NCBI GenBank assembly: GCA_001725255.1
Contig: MEFV01000004.1
Location: 1-64,000, forward strand
From: Comamonas sp. SCN 67-35
GTDB lineage: Bacteria > Pseudomonadota > Gammaproteobacteria > Burkholderiales > Burkholderiaceae_C
DNA: 64,000 bases
Reading direction: 5' to 3'
In this document: positions 51,276-61,951 of the stretch, piece by piece
Layout: every line of letters begins with the position of its first letter
Position numbering within the stretch: the stretch's first letter is position 1
Translations under genes and position numbers: made by a program
Notes under the pieces: model-generated
Database searches by the model: none
Seen by the model: only the letters and a program-made list of their open reading frames with translations
Told to the model about the DNA's origin: nothing

Positions 51276-52757
51276 TCACTGAAAAGCCACTTCGTCAAAG
51301 CTGCGCAGCTTGCGGCTGTGCAGCCGCGCCACGCCCCCCTGCTGCAGCAGCTCGATCGCCCGAATGCCGATGCGCAGGTGCTGGCCGACGCGTTCGCGGT
51401 AGAAATGATTGGCCATGCCCGGCAGCTTGATCTCGCCGTGCAGCGGTTTGTCGCTCACGCACAAGAGCGTGCCATAGGGCACGCGGAAGCGAAAGCCGTT
51501 GGCGGCGATGGTGGCACTCTCCATGTCCAGCGCCACCGCGCGGCTCTGGCTGAAACGCCGCTGCGGTGTGTTGCCCGGCAGCAGCTCCCAGTTGCGGTTG
51601 TCGGTGCTGGCCACCGTGCCCGTGCGCATGATGCGCTTGAGCTGGTCCTCGGGCATCTGCGCCACGTCAGCCACGGCCTGCTGCAGCGCGACCTGGATTT
51701 CGGCCAGCGCCGGAATCGGCACCCAGGGCGGCAACTCTTCGTCGAGCACATGGTCTTCACGCACATAGGCGTGCGCCAGCACGTAGTCGCCCAGTTGCTG
51801 GCTGTTCCTCAAGCCCGCGCAGTGGCCCAGCATCAGCCACGCGTGCGGGCGCAGCACGGCCACGTGATCGGTGATGGTCTTGGCGTTGGCCGGGCCCACG
51901 CCGATGTTGATCATGGTGATGCCCCCGTGTCCTTCGCTCACGAGGTGGTAGGCGGGCATCTGCGGCAGCCGCGCCGGGGCACTGCCCAGCTCGTCGCCCG
52001 CCTCGGCGCCCATGCCCATGCGGCGCGTGACGACGTTGCCAGGCTCGACGAAGGCGTGGTAGCGGCTGCCCGCGTTCTGCATTTCGGCATGCCCCAGGCG
52101 CACGAATTCGTCGATGTAGAACTGGTAGTTGGTGAACAGCACGAAATTCTGGAACCACTCGGGGCGCGTCCCCGTGTAGTGGCGCAGGCGCTGCAGGGAA
52201 TAGTCCACGCGCGGCGCGGTGAACAGCGACAGCGGCTGTGCCTCGCCCGCGCGCGGCTGCCAGGTGCCGTTGGCGATGCCATCGTCCATGGCCGTCAGAT
52301 CCGGCAGGTCGAAGAGGTCGCGCAGCAGCAGGCGGCGCTCGCGGTCGAGCGAGCCTTCGAGCGCATCGTCCGCATCGAGCGCGAAATACACCGGGACCGG
52401 CTGCGTGCTCGTGCCCACCTCCAGCTCCACGCCGTGGTTGTGCAGCAGCAATTCGAACTGCTCCAGGTAGTAGTGCGCGAACAGGTCGGGGCGGGTGAGC
52501 GTGGTTTCGTAGCGCCCCCGCCCCTGCACGAAGCCGAAGGCCAGATGCGTGGGCGCGCGCGCCAGGGTGCTGGTCTGCAGGCGCACGAAGGGGTAGCAGG
52601 CACGCACCGGCTGCGCGGGCGTGTCACCCGCGACGAAAGCCTGCATGGCCTGGCGCAGGTAGGCCGTCTGCTCGGCGTAGATGCGCTGAATCTGCGCCAG
52701 TGCCTGCGCAGCGTCGCGGTGGCGCGTGGGCGCGATGAAGTCGGGCATTTGAGACAT
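51276..52757 (-). CDS. amn: AMP nucleosidase
   Basis: Amn splits AMP into adenine and ribose 5-phosphate. The 493-residue protein has an N-terminal Amn-specific domain (to about residue 190, with RACYPFVRLQTST and GRGRYETTLTRPDLF) and a C-terminal purine-nucleoside-phosphorylase-like domain containing MINIGVGPANAKTITDH, LMLGHCAGLR and AVALDMESATIAANGF (catalytic Asp/Glu region). Length matches E. coli (484). It follows the scoAB terminator and precedes hbd by 20 bases. Confidence 0.95.
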   Translation of the reverse strand: MSQMPDFIAPTRHRDAAQALAQIQRIYAEQTAYLRQAMQAFVAGDTPAQPVRACYPFVRLQTSTLARAPTHLAFGFVQGRGRYETTLTRPDLFAHYYLEQFELLLHNHGVELEVGTSTQPVPVYFALDADDALEGSLDRERRLLLRDLFDLPDLTAMDDGIANGTWQPRAGEAQPLSLFTAPRVDYSLQRLRHYTGTRPEWFQNFVLFTNYQFYIDEFVRLGHAEMQNAGSRYHAFVEPGNVVTRRMGMGAEAGDELGSAPARLPQMPAYHLVSEGHGGITMINIGVGPANAKTITDHVAVLRPHAWLMLGHCAGLRNSQQLGDYVLAHAYVREDHVLDEELPPWVPIPALAEIQVALQQAVADVAQMPEDQLKRIMRTGTVASTDNRNWELLPGNTPQRRFSQSRAVALDMESATIAANGFRFRVPYGTLLCVSDKPLHGEIKLPGMANHFYRERVGQHLRIGIRAIELLQQGGVARLHSRKLRSFDEVAFQ

Positions 52758-52816
52758 GAGGCGTATTTTCGGTGTTGCCGCTGCCCGGTGGCGTACGAAA
52801 TCCGCCTCATCCGGAA

Positions 52817-52842
52817 TAAAAAAACCGGGCCAAGGCCCGGTT
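52817..52842. terminator. Strong intrinsic terminator after scoB
   Basis: AACCGGGCC and GGCCCGGTT form a 9-bp stem around two A bases. On the minus strand seven T residues follow the stem directly. It separates scoAB from amn. Confidence 0.88.
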
Positions 52843-52863
52843 CCTTCATCAGGCAGGAAGAGC

Positions 52864-53502
52864 CTACTGCAGCAGCTTCACACCCGTCTTGGACTGAATT
52901 TCGTCAAAACTCACGTCGGGCGCCAGTTCCACGAGCCTGAGCCCCGCCGGCGTCACATGCATCACGCCCAGGTCGGTGATGATCTCGTGCACCACGCCCA
53001 CGCCCGTGAGCGGCAGCGTGCATTGCGGCAGGATTTTCAGATCCGTCGTGCCGTCCTTCTTCTTCGCCACATGCTCCATGAGCACGATCACCTTGGGCAC
53101 GCCGCCGACGAGATCCATCGCGCCGCCCATGCCCTTGACCATCTTGCCGGGAATCATCCAGTTGGCCAGATCGCCCTTTTCGCTCACCTGCATCGCGCCG
53201 AGGATGGCCAGGTTGATTTTGCCGCCGCGGATCATCGCGAAGCTGTCATGGCTGCCAAAGATGGCCGAGCCCGGCAGCGTCGTCACCGTCTGCTTGCCGG
53301 CGTTGATCAGGTCGGCGTCCACCTTGTCTTCCGTCGGGAAGGGACCAATGCCCAGCAGGCCGTTCTCGGACTGCAGCCAGACCTCCTTGTCACCGGTGTA
53401 ATTGGCCACGAGCGTGGGGATGCCGATGCCCAGGTTCACGTAGAACCCGTCCTGCAACTCCTGGGCGGCGCGCGCCGCCATCTGTTCCTTGGTCCACGGC
53501 AT
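52864..53502 (-). CDS. scoB: 3-oxoacid CoA-transferase subunit B
   Basis: This is the beta subunit of a succinyl-CoA:3-ketoacid (or acetoacetate) CoA-transferase, which moves CoA onto acetoacetate. The catalytic Glu lies in [10 protein letters not shown], followed by the glycine loop and [22 protein letters not shown], which is typical of SCOT rather than AtoA. Length is 212 residues. It begins one base after the scoA stop and ends before a strong terminator. Together with the 3-hydroxybutyryl-CoA dehydrogenase gene nearby it suggests acetoacetate or ketone-body use. Confidence 0.94.
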   Translation of the reverse strand: MPWTKEQMAARAAQELQDGFYVNLGIGIPTLVANYTGDKEVWLQSENGLLGIGPFPTEDKVDADLINAGKQTVTTLPGSAIFGSHDSFAMIRGGKINLAILGAMQVSEKGDLANWMIPGKMVKGMGGAMDLVGGVPKVIVLMEHVAKKKDGTTDLKILPQCTLPLTGVGVVHEIITDLGVMHVTPAGLRLVELAPDVSFDEIQSKTGVKLLQ

Positions 53503-53503
53503 G

Positions 53504-54211
53504 TCAGGCTCCTGCTTTCTCGGTGATGGTGCGTTTTTCGATCTGCTTGGTCGGGTGGGCGTTGAGCACGATGCGGTGCACGTAGATGCCCGGCAGATGG
53601 ATGTCGTCGGGCGCGAGCTCGCCCGGCTGCACGATCTTCTCGACCTCGACGACGCAGATCTTGCCGGCCATGGCCACGGCCGGGTTGAAGTTGCGCGCCG
53701 TCAGGTGAAAGCGCAGGTTGCCCGTGGTGTCGGCCACGGCGGCGTGCACGAGCGAGATGTCGGGCACGAGCGAGCGCTCCATCAGGTAGGTGTGGCCGTC
53801 GAACTCGCGCGTTTCCTTGCCTTCGGCGACGATGGTGCCCACGCCCGTGCGGGTGAAGAAGGCCGGAATGCCGGCACCGCCCGCGCGCAGCTTCTCGGCC
53901 AGCGTGCCCTGCGGGGTGAACTCCAGCTCCAGCTCGCCGCCCAGGTACTGGCGCTCGAATTCCTTGTTCTCGCCCACGTAGGAGCTGATCATCTTCTTGA
54001 TCTGGCGCGTGTTCAGCAGCTTGCCCAGGCCCACGCCGTCGATGCCGGCGTTGTTGGACACGGCGGTGAGGTTTTGCACACCCGAATCGCACAGTGCCTC
54101 GATCAGCGCTTCCGGGATCCCGCACAGGCCAAAGCCGCCGACGCCGATCAACTGGCCGTCGTGCACGATCCCTTTGAGGGCCTCGGCCGCGGAGGGATAA
54201 ATCTTGTTCAC
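53504..54211 (-). CDS. scoA: 3-oxoacid CoA-transferase subunit A
   Basis: The alpha subunit binds CoA. The product begins [34 protein letters not shown], with the glycine-rich [11 protein letters not shown] motif and [32 protein letters not shown] is the SCOT-type loop. The start is a GTG at 54211 with AGGAG seven bases before it; the frame is open far upstream but with no homology. Length is 235 residues, as in other SCOT A subunits. First gene of a two-gene unit. Confidence 0.93.
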   Translation of the reverse strand: MNKIYPSAAEALKGIVHDGQLIGVGGFGLCGIPEALIEALCDSGVQNLTAVSNNAGIDGVGLGKLLNTRQIKKMISSYVGENKEFERQYLGGELELEFTPQGTLAEKLRAGGAGIPAFFTRTGVGTIVAEGKETREFDGHTYLMERSLVPDISLVHAAVADTTGNLRFHLTARNFNPAVAMAGKICVVEVEKIVQPGELAPDDIHLPGIYVHRIVLNAHPTKQIEKRTITEKAGA

Positions 54212-54477
54212 GGATGTACTCCTGTCTTCGTATGAACGGTCTGACGATACTAGCCAGCCAATTTTGTTGCGTTGCACAATAAGTGTCAACACAGGGGGGA
54301 TCGGGTTATCCCTGAGCCCGGCGATCGCCTTGACCGGGTCATGCCGTAGGGCGTGCACCGGCGGCCACCGCGCGAAAGGCCTGGCCAGGCTCCGCATCCT
54401 GCAAGTTGCCCGACCGCCCGCCGCGTGGGCGTGCCCAAATGGGGCGCACCGCAATGACACCACGTCCCAACAGCTAT

Positions 54478-54535
54478 TATAATTATAGCTGCATGCGCTT
54501 GCTGGTCAAGGGTCAGGAGTCAAAATGGCTTGAAA
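54478..54535. repeat. Interspersed repeat element at the tatD 3' end
   Basis: This stretch contains AGCTAT-7-ATAGCT, then GCGCTTGCTGGTCAAG (54495-54510), which is identical to the minus-strand copy in tilS, and ends with AAAATGGCTTGAAA (TGGCTTGAAA is also on the coding strand of srkA near 48168). It supplies the last codons and stop of tatD. The 294-base gap between scoA and tatD otherwise holds nothing that I recognise beyond a possible scoA promoter. Confidence 0.6.
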
Positions 54536-55372
54536 TCCTGCCCCGTTCGGCGGCAGCAAGACGTCCAGGCGGGGCAGCGCGGCGCGGGCGTTGCGCGTGG
54601 TGGCCAGGGCCAGCTCCTGCGCCCGCATGCCGCGCAGCCGCGCCAGCGCCTGCGCGATGCGCGGCAGCTCGGCCGGGCTGTTGCGGCTCTGCGGCCCGCC
54701 TTGCGCGCGCTCGGCGCGGTCGCGGTAGAGCCACTGCGGCGGGATGTCCGGCGCGTCGGTTTCCAGCACCAGTGCATCGAGCGGCAGCTCGGCCGCCAGC
54801 CGGCGCAGGTGCAGCGCGCGCTCGAAGGTCAGCGCACCGCCGAAACCCAGCTTGAAGCCCATCGCGATGAAGGCCTGCGCCTGCTGCAGGCTGCCGTTGA
54901 ACGCATGCGCGATGCCGCCCGCCACCGGCCGCTCGCGCAGCGCCTTGAGCACGCGATCGCAGCTCTTCCTCACGTGCAACAGCACCGGCAGATCGAAGCG
55001 CCGCGCCAGCCGCAGCTGGGCGCGCAGCAGGCGTTCCTGGTGCGGGCCGTCGAGCCCCGCCACGAAATAATCCAGCCCGATCTCGCCCACGGCAACGAGC
55101 CGGGCATCACCCACGCGCTGCGCCAACGCCGCCTGCAGGGCCTCGATGTCGGCCTCGCCCGCCTCGGGCGTGCACAGCGGGTGGATGCCCAGCGCGTAAC
55201 TGTCGCCCCAGGCGTGCGCAAGGGCCTGCACCGCGTCCCAGTTGAAGCGCGCCACGGCCGGGATCACGCAGTGCGCCACGCCGGCCGCGCGCGCCGCCGC
55301 GCGCATCGCCTCGCGGTCGGGCGCGAACTCGGCCGCGTCCAGATGGCAGTGGGTGTCGATCCAGACGTTCAC
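54506..55372 (-). CDS. tatD: TatD-family metal-dependent deoxyribonuclease
   Basis: This is a TIM-barrel metallo-DNase of the TatD family (288 residues), linked to DNA repair and fragmentation. The metal motifs are IDTHCHLD at the start, GEIGLDYF, LLHVRKS, IAHAFNGS and LVLETDAPD. The last nine residues (QAILTPDP region) are coded inside an interspersed repeat, so its C-terminus may differ from relatives. The start overlaps the SDR gene stop by four bases. It belongs to the YjjV-like branch that keeps WLYRDRAERAQGG after the last Asp. Confidence 0.9.
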   Translation of the reverse strand: MNVWIDTHCHLDAAEFAPDREAMRAAARAAGVAHCVIPAVARFNWDAVQALAHAWGDSYALGIHPLCTPEAGEADIEALQAALAQRVGDARLVAVGEIGLDYFVAGLDGPHQERLLRAQLRLARRFDLPVLLHVRKSCDRVLKALRERPVAGGIAHAFNGSLQQAQAFIAMGFKLGFGGALTFERALHLRRLAAELPLDALVLETDAPDIPPQWLYRDRAERAQGGPQSRNSPAELPRIAQALARLRGMRAQELALATTRNARAALPRLDVLLPPNGAGFQAILTPDP

Positions 55373-56070
55373 ACGCGCCCGAGCACCGGCACCAGCGCGC
55401 CATGCACGGCCCGCGCAGCGTCCGAGGCGAGAAAGCCGATCACCTCGGCCAGCGCCTCGGGCGCGACCCAGCGCGAGACATCGGCATCGGGCATGGCAGC
55501 ACGATTCGGCGGCGTATCGATGATGGAGGGCAGCACCGCGTTGACGTTGATGCCGTCATCGCGCAGTTCGGCCGACATCGATTCCACGAGGCGCATCAGC
55601 GCGCTCTTGGACGCCGCGTATGCCCCCACCGCAGCCCCGCCCTTGAGGCCGCCGGCCGCGCCCACGGCCACGATGCGGCCCCGCCCCTGCGCGCGCATCG
55701 GCGGCACCACGGCGGCGGCCATGTGGATGAAGCTGCGCGCGTTCAGGTCCATCATGAAATCCCAGGCGCTCGCGGGCGTCTCGTGCACTGGCTCGCCCAT
55801 GTGAAAGCCACCCGCCAGGTGGCACAGCATGTCGATGTGGTGCACGCGCGCCAGCGCATCAGCCACCGCCGCAGCCACCGCCGCGCGATCGAGCAGGTCG
55901 GCGGGCAGCAACACGGCATCGGGCAGGTGGCCGAACCGCGTGCGCAGCAGCTCAGCATCGCGGTCGAGCAGCACCAGGCGCGCGCCCTGGCGCGCAAACC
56001 AGGCGGCCACCGCCGCCCCCAGATGGCCGGCCGCGCCGGTGATGCAGACGGTCTGTCTATCGTTGCTCAT
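55369..56070 (-). CDS. Short-chain dehydrogenase/reductase
   Basis: This is a classical SDR of 233 residues. The cofactor loop is TGAAGHLGAAVAAWF, the acidic LLDRDAEL after strand 2 favours NAD over NADP, and the active site has YAASK with a preceding Gly/Ala-rich strand AVGAAGGLKGG in place of the usual Ser. LNARSFIHMA holds the family Asn. The substrate is unknown. The ATG at 56070 has GAGGAG six bases upstream. It is translationally coupled to tatD. Confidence 0.87.
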   Translation of the reverse strand: MSNDRQTVCITGAAGHLGAAVAAWFARQGARLVLLDRDAELLRTRFGHLPDAVLLPADLLDRAAVAAAVADALARVHHIDMLCHLAGGFHMGEPVHETPASAWDFMMDLNARSFIHMAAAVVPPMRAQGRGRIVAVGAAGGLKGGAAVGAYAASKSALMRLVESMSAELRDDGINVNAVLPSIIDTPPNRAAMPDADVSRWVAPEALAEVIGFLASDAARAVHGALVPVLGRV

Positions 56071-56168
56071 GAAATCGCTCCTCATGCAATCGAAGTCATC
56101 ATAAAAGCGCCGGGGCCACCCGTCCTCCGCTACGCTAGCGGTTTCGGCAACCCCCTTGAGGAGATCGC

Positions 56169-56540
56169 ATGAGCACCGCCCTGACCGCCACCAATTACAA
56201 GGAACTGACCACCGCCATCTCGGCCAACGTGCGCCAGCTCAAGGAGAGCGTGCCCGACGTGATGACCAGCTTCAACGCGCTGGGCAAGGCCGCGCTCGCG
56301 CCTGGCGCGATCGACGCCAAGACCAAGGAGCTGATCGCGCTGGCCATCGGCGTGGCCGCGCGCTGCGACGGCTGCCTGGGCTACCACACGCAGGCGCTCG
56401 CGCGCCTGGGCGCCACGCGCGAGGAAGTGCACGAAATGCTGGGTGTGGCCGTCTACATGGGCGGCGGGCCCTCGCTGATGTACGCGGCCAATACCGTGGC
56501 CGCCTTCGACGAGGCGCTGGCCAAGAGCCAGGCCAGGTGA
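56169..56540 (+). CDS. AhpD/carboxymuconolactone-decarboxylase-like protein
   Basis: This is a 123-residue all-helical protein of the CMD/AhpD family. The motif RCDGCLGYHTQALARLGAT carries the CxxC...H redox site of AhpD-like peroxidase partners, with a preceding Glu in KTKELIALAIGVA. It therefore probably handles peroxides with a thiol partner rather than acting as a true decarboxylase. GAGGAG stands before the ATG. It stands alone, divergent from the SDR gene. Confidence 0.9.
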   Translation: MSTALTATNYKELTTAISANVRQLKESVPDVMTSFNALGKAALAPGAIDAKTKELIALAIGVAARCDGCLGYHTQALARLGATREEVHEMLGVAVYMGGGPSLMYAANTVAAFDEALAKSQAR

Positions 56541-56561
56541 CGCGGCGCGGCCCCGGCGCCG

Positions 56562-57149
56562 TCAGCCGCGGCGCACCTCGATGCTGTACAGCCCCCACGG
56601 GCACGGGGCGAAGCGCTCGTTGAGCGGCTTGTCCCTGAACGCGGCGAGGGTGTCGGCCTCGTACACCGCCCACTGCGGGCCCAGGCCCCCCAGTTCCAAC
56701 GGCGAGCCATCCATGTCGAGCGCCACGATCATGCGCCACTGCAGAGCCTCGGCCAGCGCCACCGGCGCCGCGTAGCCATCGACCGCGCGCAAATCCAGCT
56801 GGATCCCGCTCCCGGCGTTCACGCCGGCGGCGGCCAGCACGTCCGCCAGCAGCGGGCCGCTCAGGACGTGCTTCTTCCCGTCGTATTCCACGGTCGGCGC
56901 TATGGTGCACGCCGGCAGGCGGCGCAGCGCCGGCGCATCGAACACCCAGGCGCGGCTGAACGCGATGCCGTGCTTGCCCATCATCTGGTCGCGCACGGGG
57001 TCGAGCGGCCCCCGATTGGTCCGCCCGACCGCACCGCTCACGGTCAGCAGGGCAGGCAGCGCCCGGGGAGATCGCCCTGGCGATGCCGCCCACGCCGCCG
57101 ATGCCAGGCCGGCGGCAGCAGCCCCGACCAGCAAATCACGCTTGTTCAT
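56562..57149 (-). CDS. Exported molybdopterin-binding-domain protein (sulfite-oxidase-like fold)
   Basis: This 195-residue protein has an N-terminal leader MNKRDLLVGAAAAGLASAAWA and a single domain resembling the oxidoreductase molybdopterin-binding domain (LPALLTVSGAVGRTNRG, SGPLLADVLAAAGV, VDGYAAPVALAEA, GGLGPQWAVYE). The cysteine that binds molybdenum in sulfite oxidases is not evident, so cofactor binding is uncertain; members of this small group are often called molybdopterin-dependent oxidoreductases. AAGGAG precedes the ATG at 57149. Confidence 0.7.
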   Translation of the reverse strand: MNKRDLLVGAAAAGLASAAWAASPGRSPRALPALLTVSGAVGRTNRGPLDPVRDQMMGKHGIAFSRAWVFDAPALRRLPACTIAPTVEYDGKKHVLSGPLLADVLAAAGVNAGSGIQLDLRAVDGYAAPVALAEALQWRMIVALDMDGSPLELGGLGPQWAVYEADTLAAFRDKPLNERFAPCPWGLYSIEVRRG

Positions 57150-57271
57150 TGTCACGCTCCTTCACGATGACCCACATGTCCCGAGGACGAACCCGCCCTC
57201 GCACTCTAGCCGTTGGCACAGGCAGCCCGCCACCGCGCCAGACCACGAACAGGCCGCCACGACACCCTGCG

Positions 57272-57938
<667 letters not shown>

Positions 57939-57946
<8 letters not shown>

Positions 57947-59192
57947 AGCGCAGCGCCTCGGCGGGGTTGACGCGGCTGGCGCGCCAGCTCGGGTAGAGGG
58001 TGGCCGCGAGCGCCATCAGCAGCGAGATGATCGCGATCGGCACGATGTCGCCCTCCTGCGGGTCACTCGGCATGCGGCTGATGAGGTAGATGTCCTTGGG
58101 CAGGAAGGTCACGCCCAGCAGGTGTTCGATGGCGGGCACGATGACGTCGATGTTGAAGGCCACGAGCAGGCCCAGCAGCAGGCCCGCGAGCGTGCCGATC
58201 ATGCCCACGGCCGCGCCCTGCACGACGAAGACGCCCATGATGCTGGCGGGGCTCGCGCCCAGGGTGCGCAGGATGGCGATGTCGGCACGCTTGTCCTGCA
58301 CCGTCATCACCAACGTGCTGACCAGATTGAACGCCGCCACCGCGACGATGAGCGTGAGGATGATGAACATCATGCGTTTTTCCACCTGCACGGCGGCGAA
58401 CCAGGTGCGGTTCTGCTGCGTCCAGTCGCGGATGAGCAGATTGCCCGAGAGCGTGTGCGCCAGCGTCTGCGTCACCCGCGGCGCCTCGTGCAGGTCCTTG
58501 AGCCGAACGCGCACACCCGTCGGCCCTTCGAGGCGAAACAGGCGCTCGGCGTCCTCATGGTGCAGCAGCACCAGCGCCGAGTCGTATTCGTAGTGGCCCG
58601 AGCGGAACATGCCCGAGACCGTCATCTGCTTGAGGCGCGGCACGATGCCCGCCGGAGTGATCTGCCCGCTGGGTGCGACCAGCGTGACCTTGTCGCCCAC
58701 GCCCACGCCCAGCGAGCGTGCCAGGTCCACGCCCAGCACCACGTTGAAACTGCCGGGCGTGAGCGTGTCGATCGCGTGGCGGTTCTCGTCGGCGATCTCG
58801 GTCACCTGGCCCTCCTGCGCCGGGTCGATGCCGCGCACCATCACGCCCTTCATCTCGTCGCCGCGCGCCAGCAGCGCCTGCGCCGCCACGAAGGGCGCCG
58901 CGCCCACCACGTCGGGGTTGGCGCGCACCTCGGCCAGCGTGCGTGGCAAGTCGGGCAATGCCGCGCCGCCTGGGGCGAACACCTCGATGTGCGCGACGAC
59001 GCTGAGCATGCGGTCGCGCACCTCTTTCTGAAAGCCGTTCATCACCGACAGCACGATGATGAGCGCGGCCACTCCCAGCGCGATGCCCAGCATGGACACG
59101 CCCGAGATGAAGGAGATGAAACCGTTGCGCCGCGTGGCGCGGCCCGCACGGGTGTAGCGCCAGCCCAGGGCCAGCTCGTAGGGAATCTGCAT
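57939..59192 (-). CDS. lolC: Lipoprotein-releasing ABC transporter permease (LolC/LolE family)
   Basis: This is an inner-membrane subunit of the Lol complex, 417 residues. It begins [17 protein letters not shown], has membrane helix 1 at about 27-50 ([30 protein letters not shown]), a large periplasmic domain and three C-terminal helices, and ends [18 protein letters not shown], the MacB/FtsX-type C-terminus. Only one permease gene is present, so a LolCD2 homodimer (sometimes called LolF) is likely, as in many beta- and alphaproteobacteria. It diverges from the gene before recJ. Confidence 0.94.
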
Positions 59193-59254
59193 GGTGGCGG
59201 TTCAGTCGCCCTGATCGGGCGGGGGCGATTGTGGCATCCCGGACAATACCGACC

Positions 59255-60172
59255 ATGCGCCATCTCCTGATTCCCATGGCCGCGAGCACGGCGCCCGGTT
59301 GCGAGCAGGCCCTGCAAGGCCTGCGGCTGCCGCAACTTGAACGCCTGCTCTCGCGCCTGAGCCTCACCCACACCGATACCGGCCAGGAGACCGACTACGC
59401 CCCGCCGCACGAGCGCGCGCTGGCGCGTGCTCTCGGCCTGCCCGAACGCGCCACACCCTGGGCGGCCTGGCGCCAGCGCCTGACCGGCAGCGGCTGCGCC
59501 TGGCTCACGCCCTGCGAGTGGCAGATCGGCGCCGACCACGTGACGCTGACGCACCCCGATCGGCTGGGCCTCACCGAGGCCGATTCGCGCGCGCTCATGG
59601 ACATCGTCGCGCCCTGGCTGGCGCAGGACGGCCACACGCTCACCTGGCTCGCGCCGACGCGCTGGCTGGTGCAGGGGCCGCTGTTCGCCGAGCTGGAGTG
59701 CGCGCCTGTGGACCGCGTGATGGGCCGCGACGTGCGCATGTGGATGCCGCGCGGCCCGCGCAGCATGCTGGTGCAGCGCCTGAACAGCGAGCTGCAGATG
59801 CTGCTCTACACCCACCCCTGGAGCGAGGCGCGCGCCGCGCAGGGGATCGCGCCCGTCAACGCCTTCTGGGTGCACGGTGCGGGCGCGCTCGCCACCCTGC
59901 CCGCCGAAGCCGCCGAGCCCGAAATGCCCATGTCGCTGTACGACGCCGCGCTGCGCCAGGACTGGACCGCGTGGACCGCCGCGTGGCAGGCGCTGGATCG
60001 CGGCGCGGTGAGCGAGCTGCTGGCGCACGCGGCGCAAGGCGGCACGGCGCAGCTCACGCTCTGCGGCGAGCGCTCCGCCCTGCAGTTCAGCAACGCCCAC
60101 CGTGGCTTCGGCGAGAAAATTGTGAGTCTTTTTCAGCGCAAACGTTTTTCTGATCTGCGCGAGCAGCTATGA
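59255..60172 (+). CDS. Conserved protein of unknown function upstream of recJ
   Basis: This 305-residue soluble protein begins MRHLLIPMAASTAPGCEQAL and contains LPQLERLLSRL, GCAWLTPCEWQIGADHVTL and LNSELQMLLYTHPW. Similar proteins precede recJ in related Burkholderiales, and some annotations call them phosphoglycerate-mutase-like, but I see no catalytic motif that proves this. Its stop overlaps the recJ start by four bases. Function unknown. Confidence 0.7.
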   Translation: MRHLLIPMAASTAPGCEQALQGLRLPQLERLLSRLSLTHTDTGQETDYAPPHERALARALGLPERATPWAAWRQRLTGSGCAWLTPCEWQIGADHVTLTHPDRLGLTEADSRALMDIVAPWLAQDGHTLTWLAPTRWLVQGPLFAELECAPVDRVMGRDVRMWMPRGPRSMLVQRLNSELQMLLYTHPWSEARAAQGIAPVNAFWVHGAGALATLPAEAAEPEMPMSLYDAALRQDWTAWTAAWQALDRGAVSELLAHAAQGGTAQLTLCGERSALQFSNAHRGFGEKIVSLFQRKRFSDLREQL

Positions 60173-61884
60173 AAATCGTGAATCGCGACGTGCCACCGCG
60201 CGTGGCCTGGGCGCTGGAGCAGGCGGGCGTGCACCCGCTGCTGGCGCGCCTGTATGCGGCGCGCGGCGTGCGCTCGGCCGACGAGCTCGATCCGGCGCTG
60301 ACGCGGCTGCTGGCGCCCGCCACGCTCAAGGGCGCGGATGAAGCCGCCCGGCTGCTGGCCGACGCCATCGCCCGCAACGCGCGCATCTGCATCGTGGCCG
60401 ACTACGACTGCGACGGCGCCACCGCCTGCGCCGTGGCGCTGCGCGGCCTGCGCCTGCTGGGCGCGCGCCAGGTGGATTACCTCGTGCCCGACCGCGTGGT
60501 CGACGGCTACGGCCTCACCGCCCCGATTGCCGAACGCGTGGCCGCGCGCGGCGCCAATCTGCTCGTGACCGTGGACAACGGCATCGCCAGCATCGAGGGC
60601 GTGCGCCGCGCACGCGCGCTGGGCCTGGCGGTGCTGGTGACCGACCACCACCTGCCCGCCGCCGAACTGCCCGAGGCCCAGGCCATCGTCAACCCCAACC
60701 AGCCGGGCTGCGGCTTCGAGAGCAAGGCCATCGCGGGCGTGGGCGTGATGTTCTACGTGCTGCTGGCGCTGCGCGCCGAACTGCGCGCTCGCGGCGCCTT
60801 TGACGCCGCGAGCCAGCCGCGCCTGGAGTCGCTGCTGCCGCTGGTGGCGCTGGGCACCGTGGCCGACGTGGTACGGCTCGACGCCAACAACCGGCGCCTG
60901 GTGGCGCAGGGCCTGAGGCGCGTGCGCGCCGGGCACATGCCCGCAGGCATGGCCGCGCTCTTTCAGGCGGCCGGACGCAGGGCGGCGCAGGCCACGACCT
61001 TCGACTTCGGCTTTGCGCTCGGCCCGCGCATCAACGCCGCCGGGCGCCTCGCGGACATGTCGCTCGGCATCGAACTGCTCACCACCGACGACGCGGGCCG
61101 GGCGCAGCAACTCGCGCGCGAACTCGACGCCATCAACCGCGAGCGCCGCGAGATCGAGGGGGGCATGCGCGAGCAGGCGCTGCAGGTGATCGACGAGCGC
61201 CTGGCGGCGCTGGACGAGCCCGCTTCGGCGCTGTGCGTGTTCGACGCGGGCTTTCACGAGGGCGTGGTCGGCATCGTCGCCTCGCGCCTGAAGGACAAAT
61301 TCCATCGCCCAAGCTTCGTCTTCGCGCCCAGCACCGCGCCGGGGCACGAGCGCGAACTCAAGGGCTCGGGCCGCTCGGTGCCGGGCTTTCACCTGCGCGA
61401 CGCGCTCGATCTCGTCGCCAAGCGCCAGCCCGGCGTGCTGCTGCGCTTCGGCGGCCACGCGATGGCGGCGGGCTGCACCATCGCGGCGGCGCACTTCGCC
61501 AGCTTCGAGCGCGCCTTCACCGAGGTGGCCGAGCAGGAGCTGGATGCGGCCATGCTCACGCGCCGCATCGAGACCGACGGGCCGCTGGCGCCCGAATACC
61601 TGCGCGCCGACCTGGCGGACCTGCTCGCGGGCGAGGTCTGGGGCCAGGGCTTCGCTGCGCCCACCTTCAGCGACGAGGTGCGCATCACCAGCCAGCGCCT
61701 CGTGGGCGAGGCCAGGAACCACCTGCAGCTCAAGCTCAAGCTCCAGGGGCGGGACGTGGACGCGATCTGGTTCTCGCGCACCGAGCCGCTGCCCGAGCGC
61801 CCGCTGCTGGCGTTTCGCCTGGACGTGAACGAATGGCGCGGCGAGCGGCGCGTGCAGTTGCTGGTGGAAGGTGCACAGACCTGA
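60169..61884 (+). CDS. recJ: Single-stranded-DNA-specific exonuclease RecJ
   Basis: RecJ degrades single strands 5' to 3' in recombination and mismatch repair. The 571-residue protein has the DHH-family motifs VADYDCDGATAC (motif I), VDNGIAS, VTDHHLPAAELPEA (the DHH motif), ALGTVADVVRL and, in the second domain, GSGRSVPGFHL and FGGHAMAAGC (DHHA1). Length matches E. coli (577). The ATG overlaps the previous gene by four bases. Confidence 0.97.
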   Translation: MKIVNRDVPPRVAWALEQAGVHPLLARLYAARGVRSADELDPALTRLLAPATLKGADEAARLLADAIARNARICIVADYDCDGATACAVALRGLRLLGARQVDYLVPDRVVDGYGLTAPIAERVAARGANLLVTVDNGIASIEGVRRARALGLAVLVTDHHLPAAELPEAQAIVNPNQPGCGFESKAIAGVGVMFYVLLALRAELRARGAFDAASQPRLESLLPLVALGTVADVVRLDANNRRLVAQGLRRVRAGHMPAGMAALFQAAGRRAAQATTFDFGFALGPRINAAGRLADMSLGIELLTTDDAGRAQQLARELDAINRERREIEGGMREQALQVIDERLAALDEPASALCVFDAGFHEGVVGIVASRLKDKFHRPSFVFAPSTAPGHERELKGSGRSVPGFHLRDALDLVAKRQPGVLLRFGGHAMAAGCTIAAAHFASFERAFTEVAEQELDAAMLTRRIETDGPLAPEYLRADLADLLAGEVWGQGFAAPTFSDEVRITSQRLVGEARNHLQLKLKLQGRDVDAIWFSRTEPLPERPLLAFRLDVNEWRGERRVQLLVEGAQT

Positions 61885-61951
61885 GCCTTTCCTCCCACAG
61901 ACAATGGGCAGGCTCGCCCCACGCAAAAACATCAAGAGGCAAAATGCAGGC

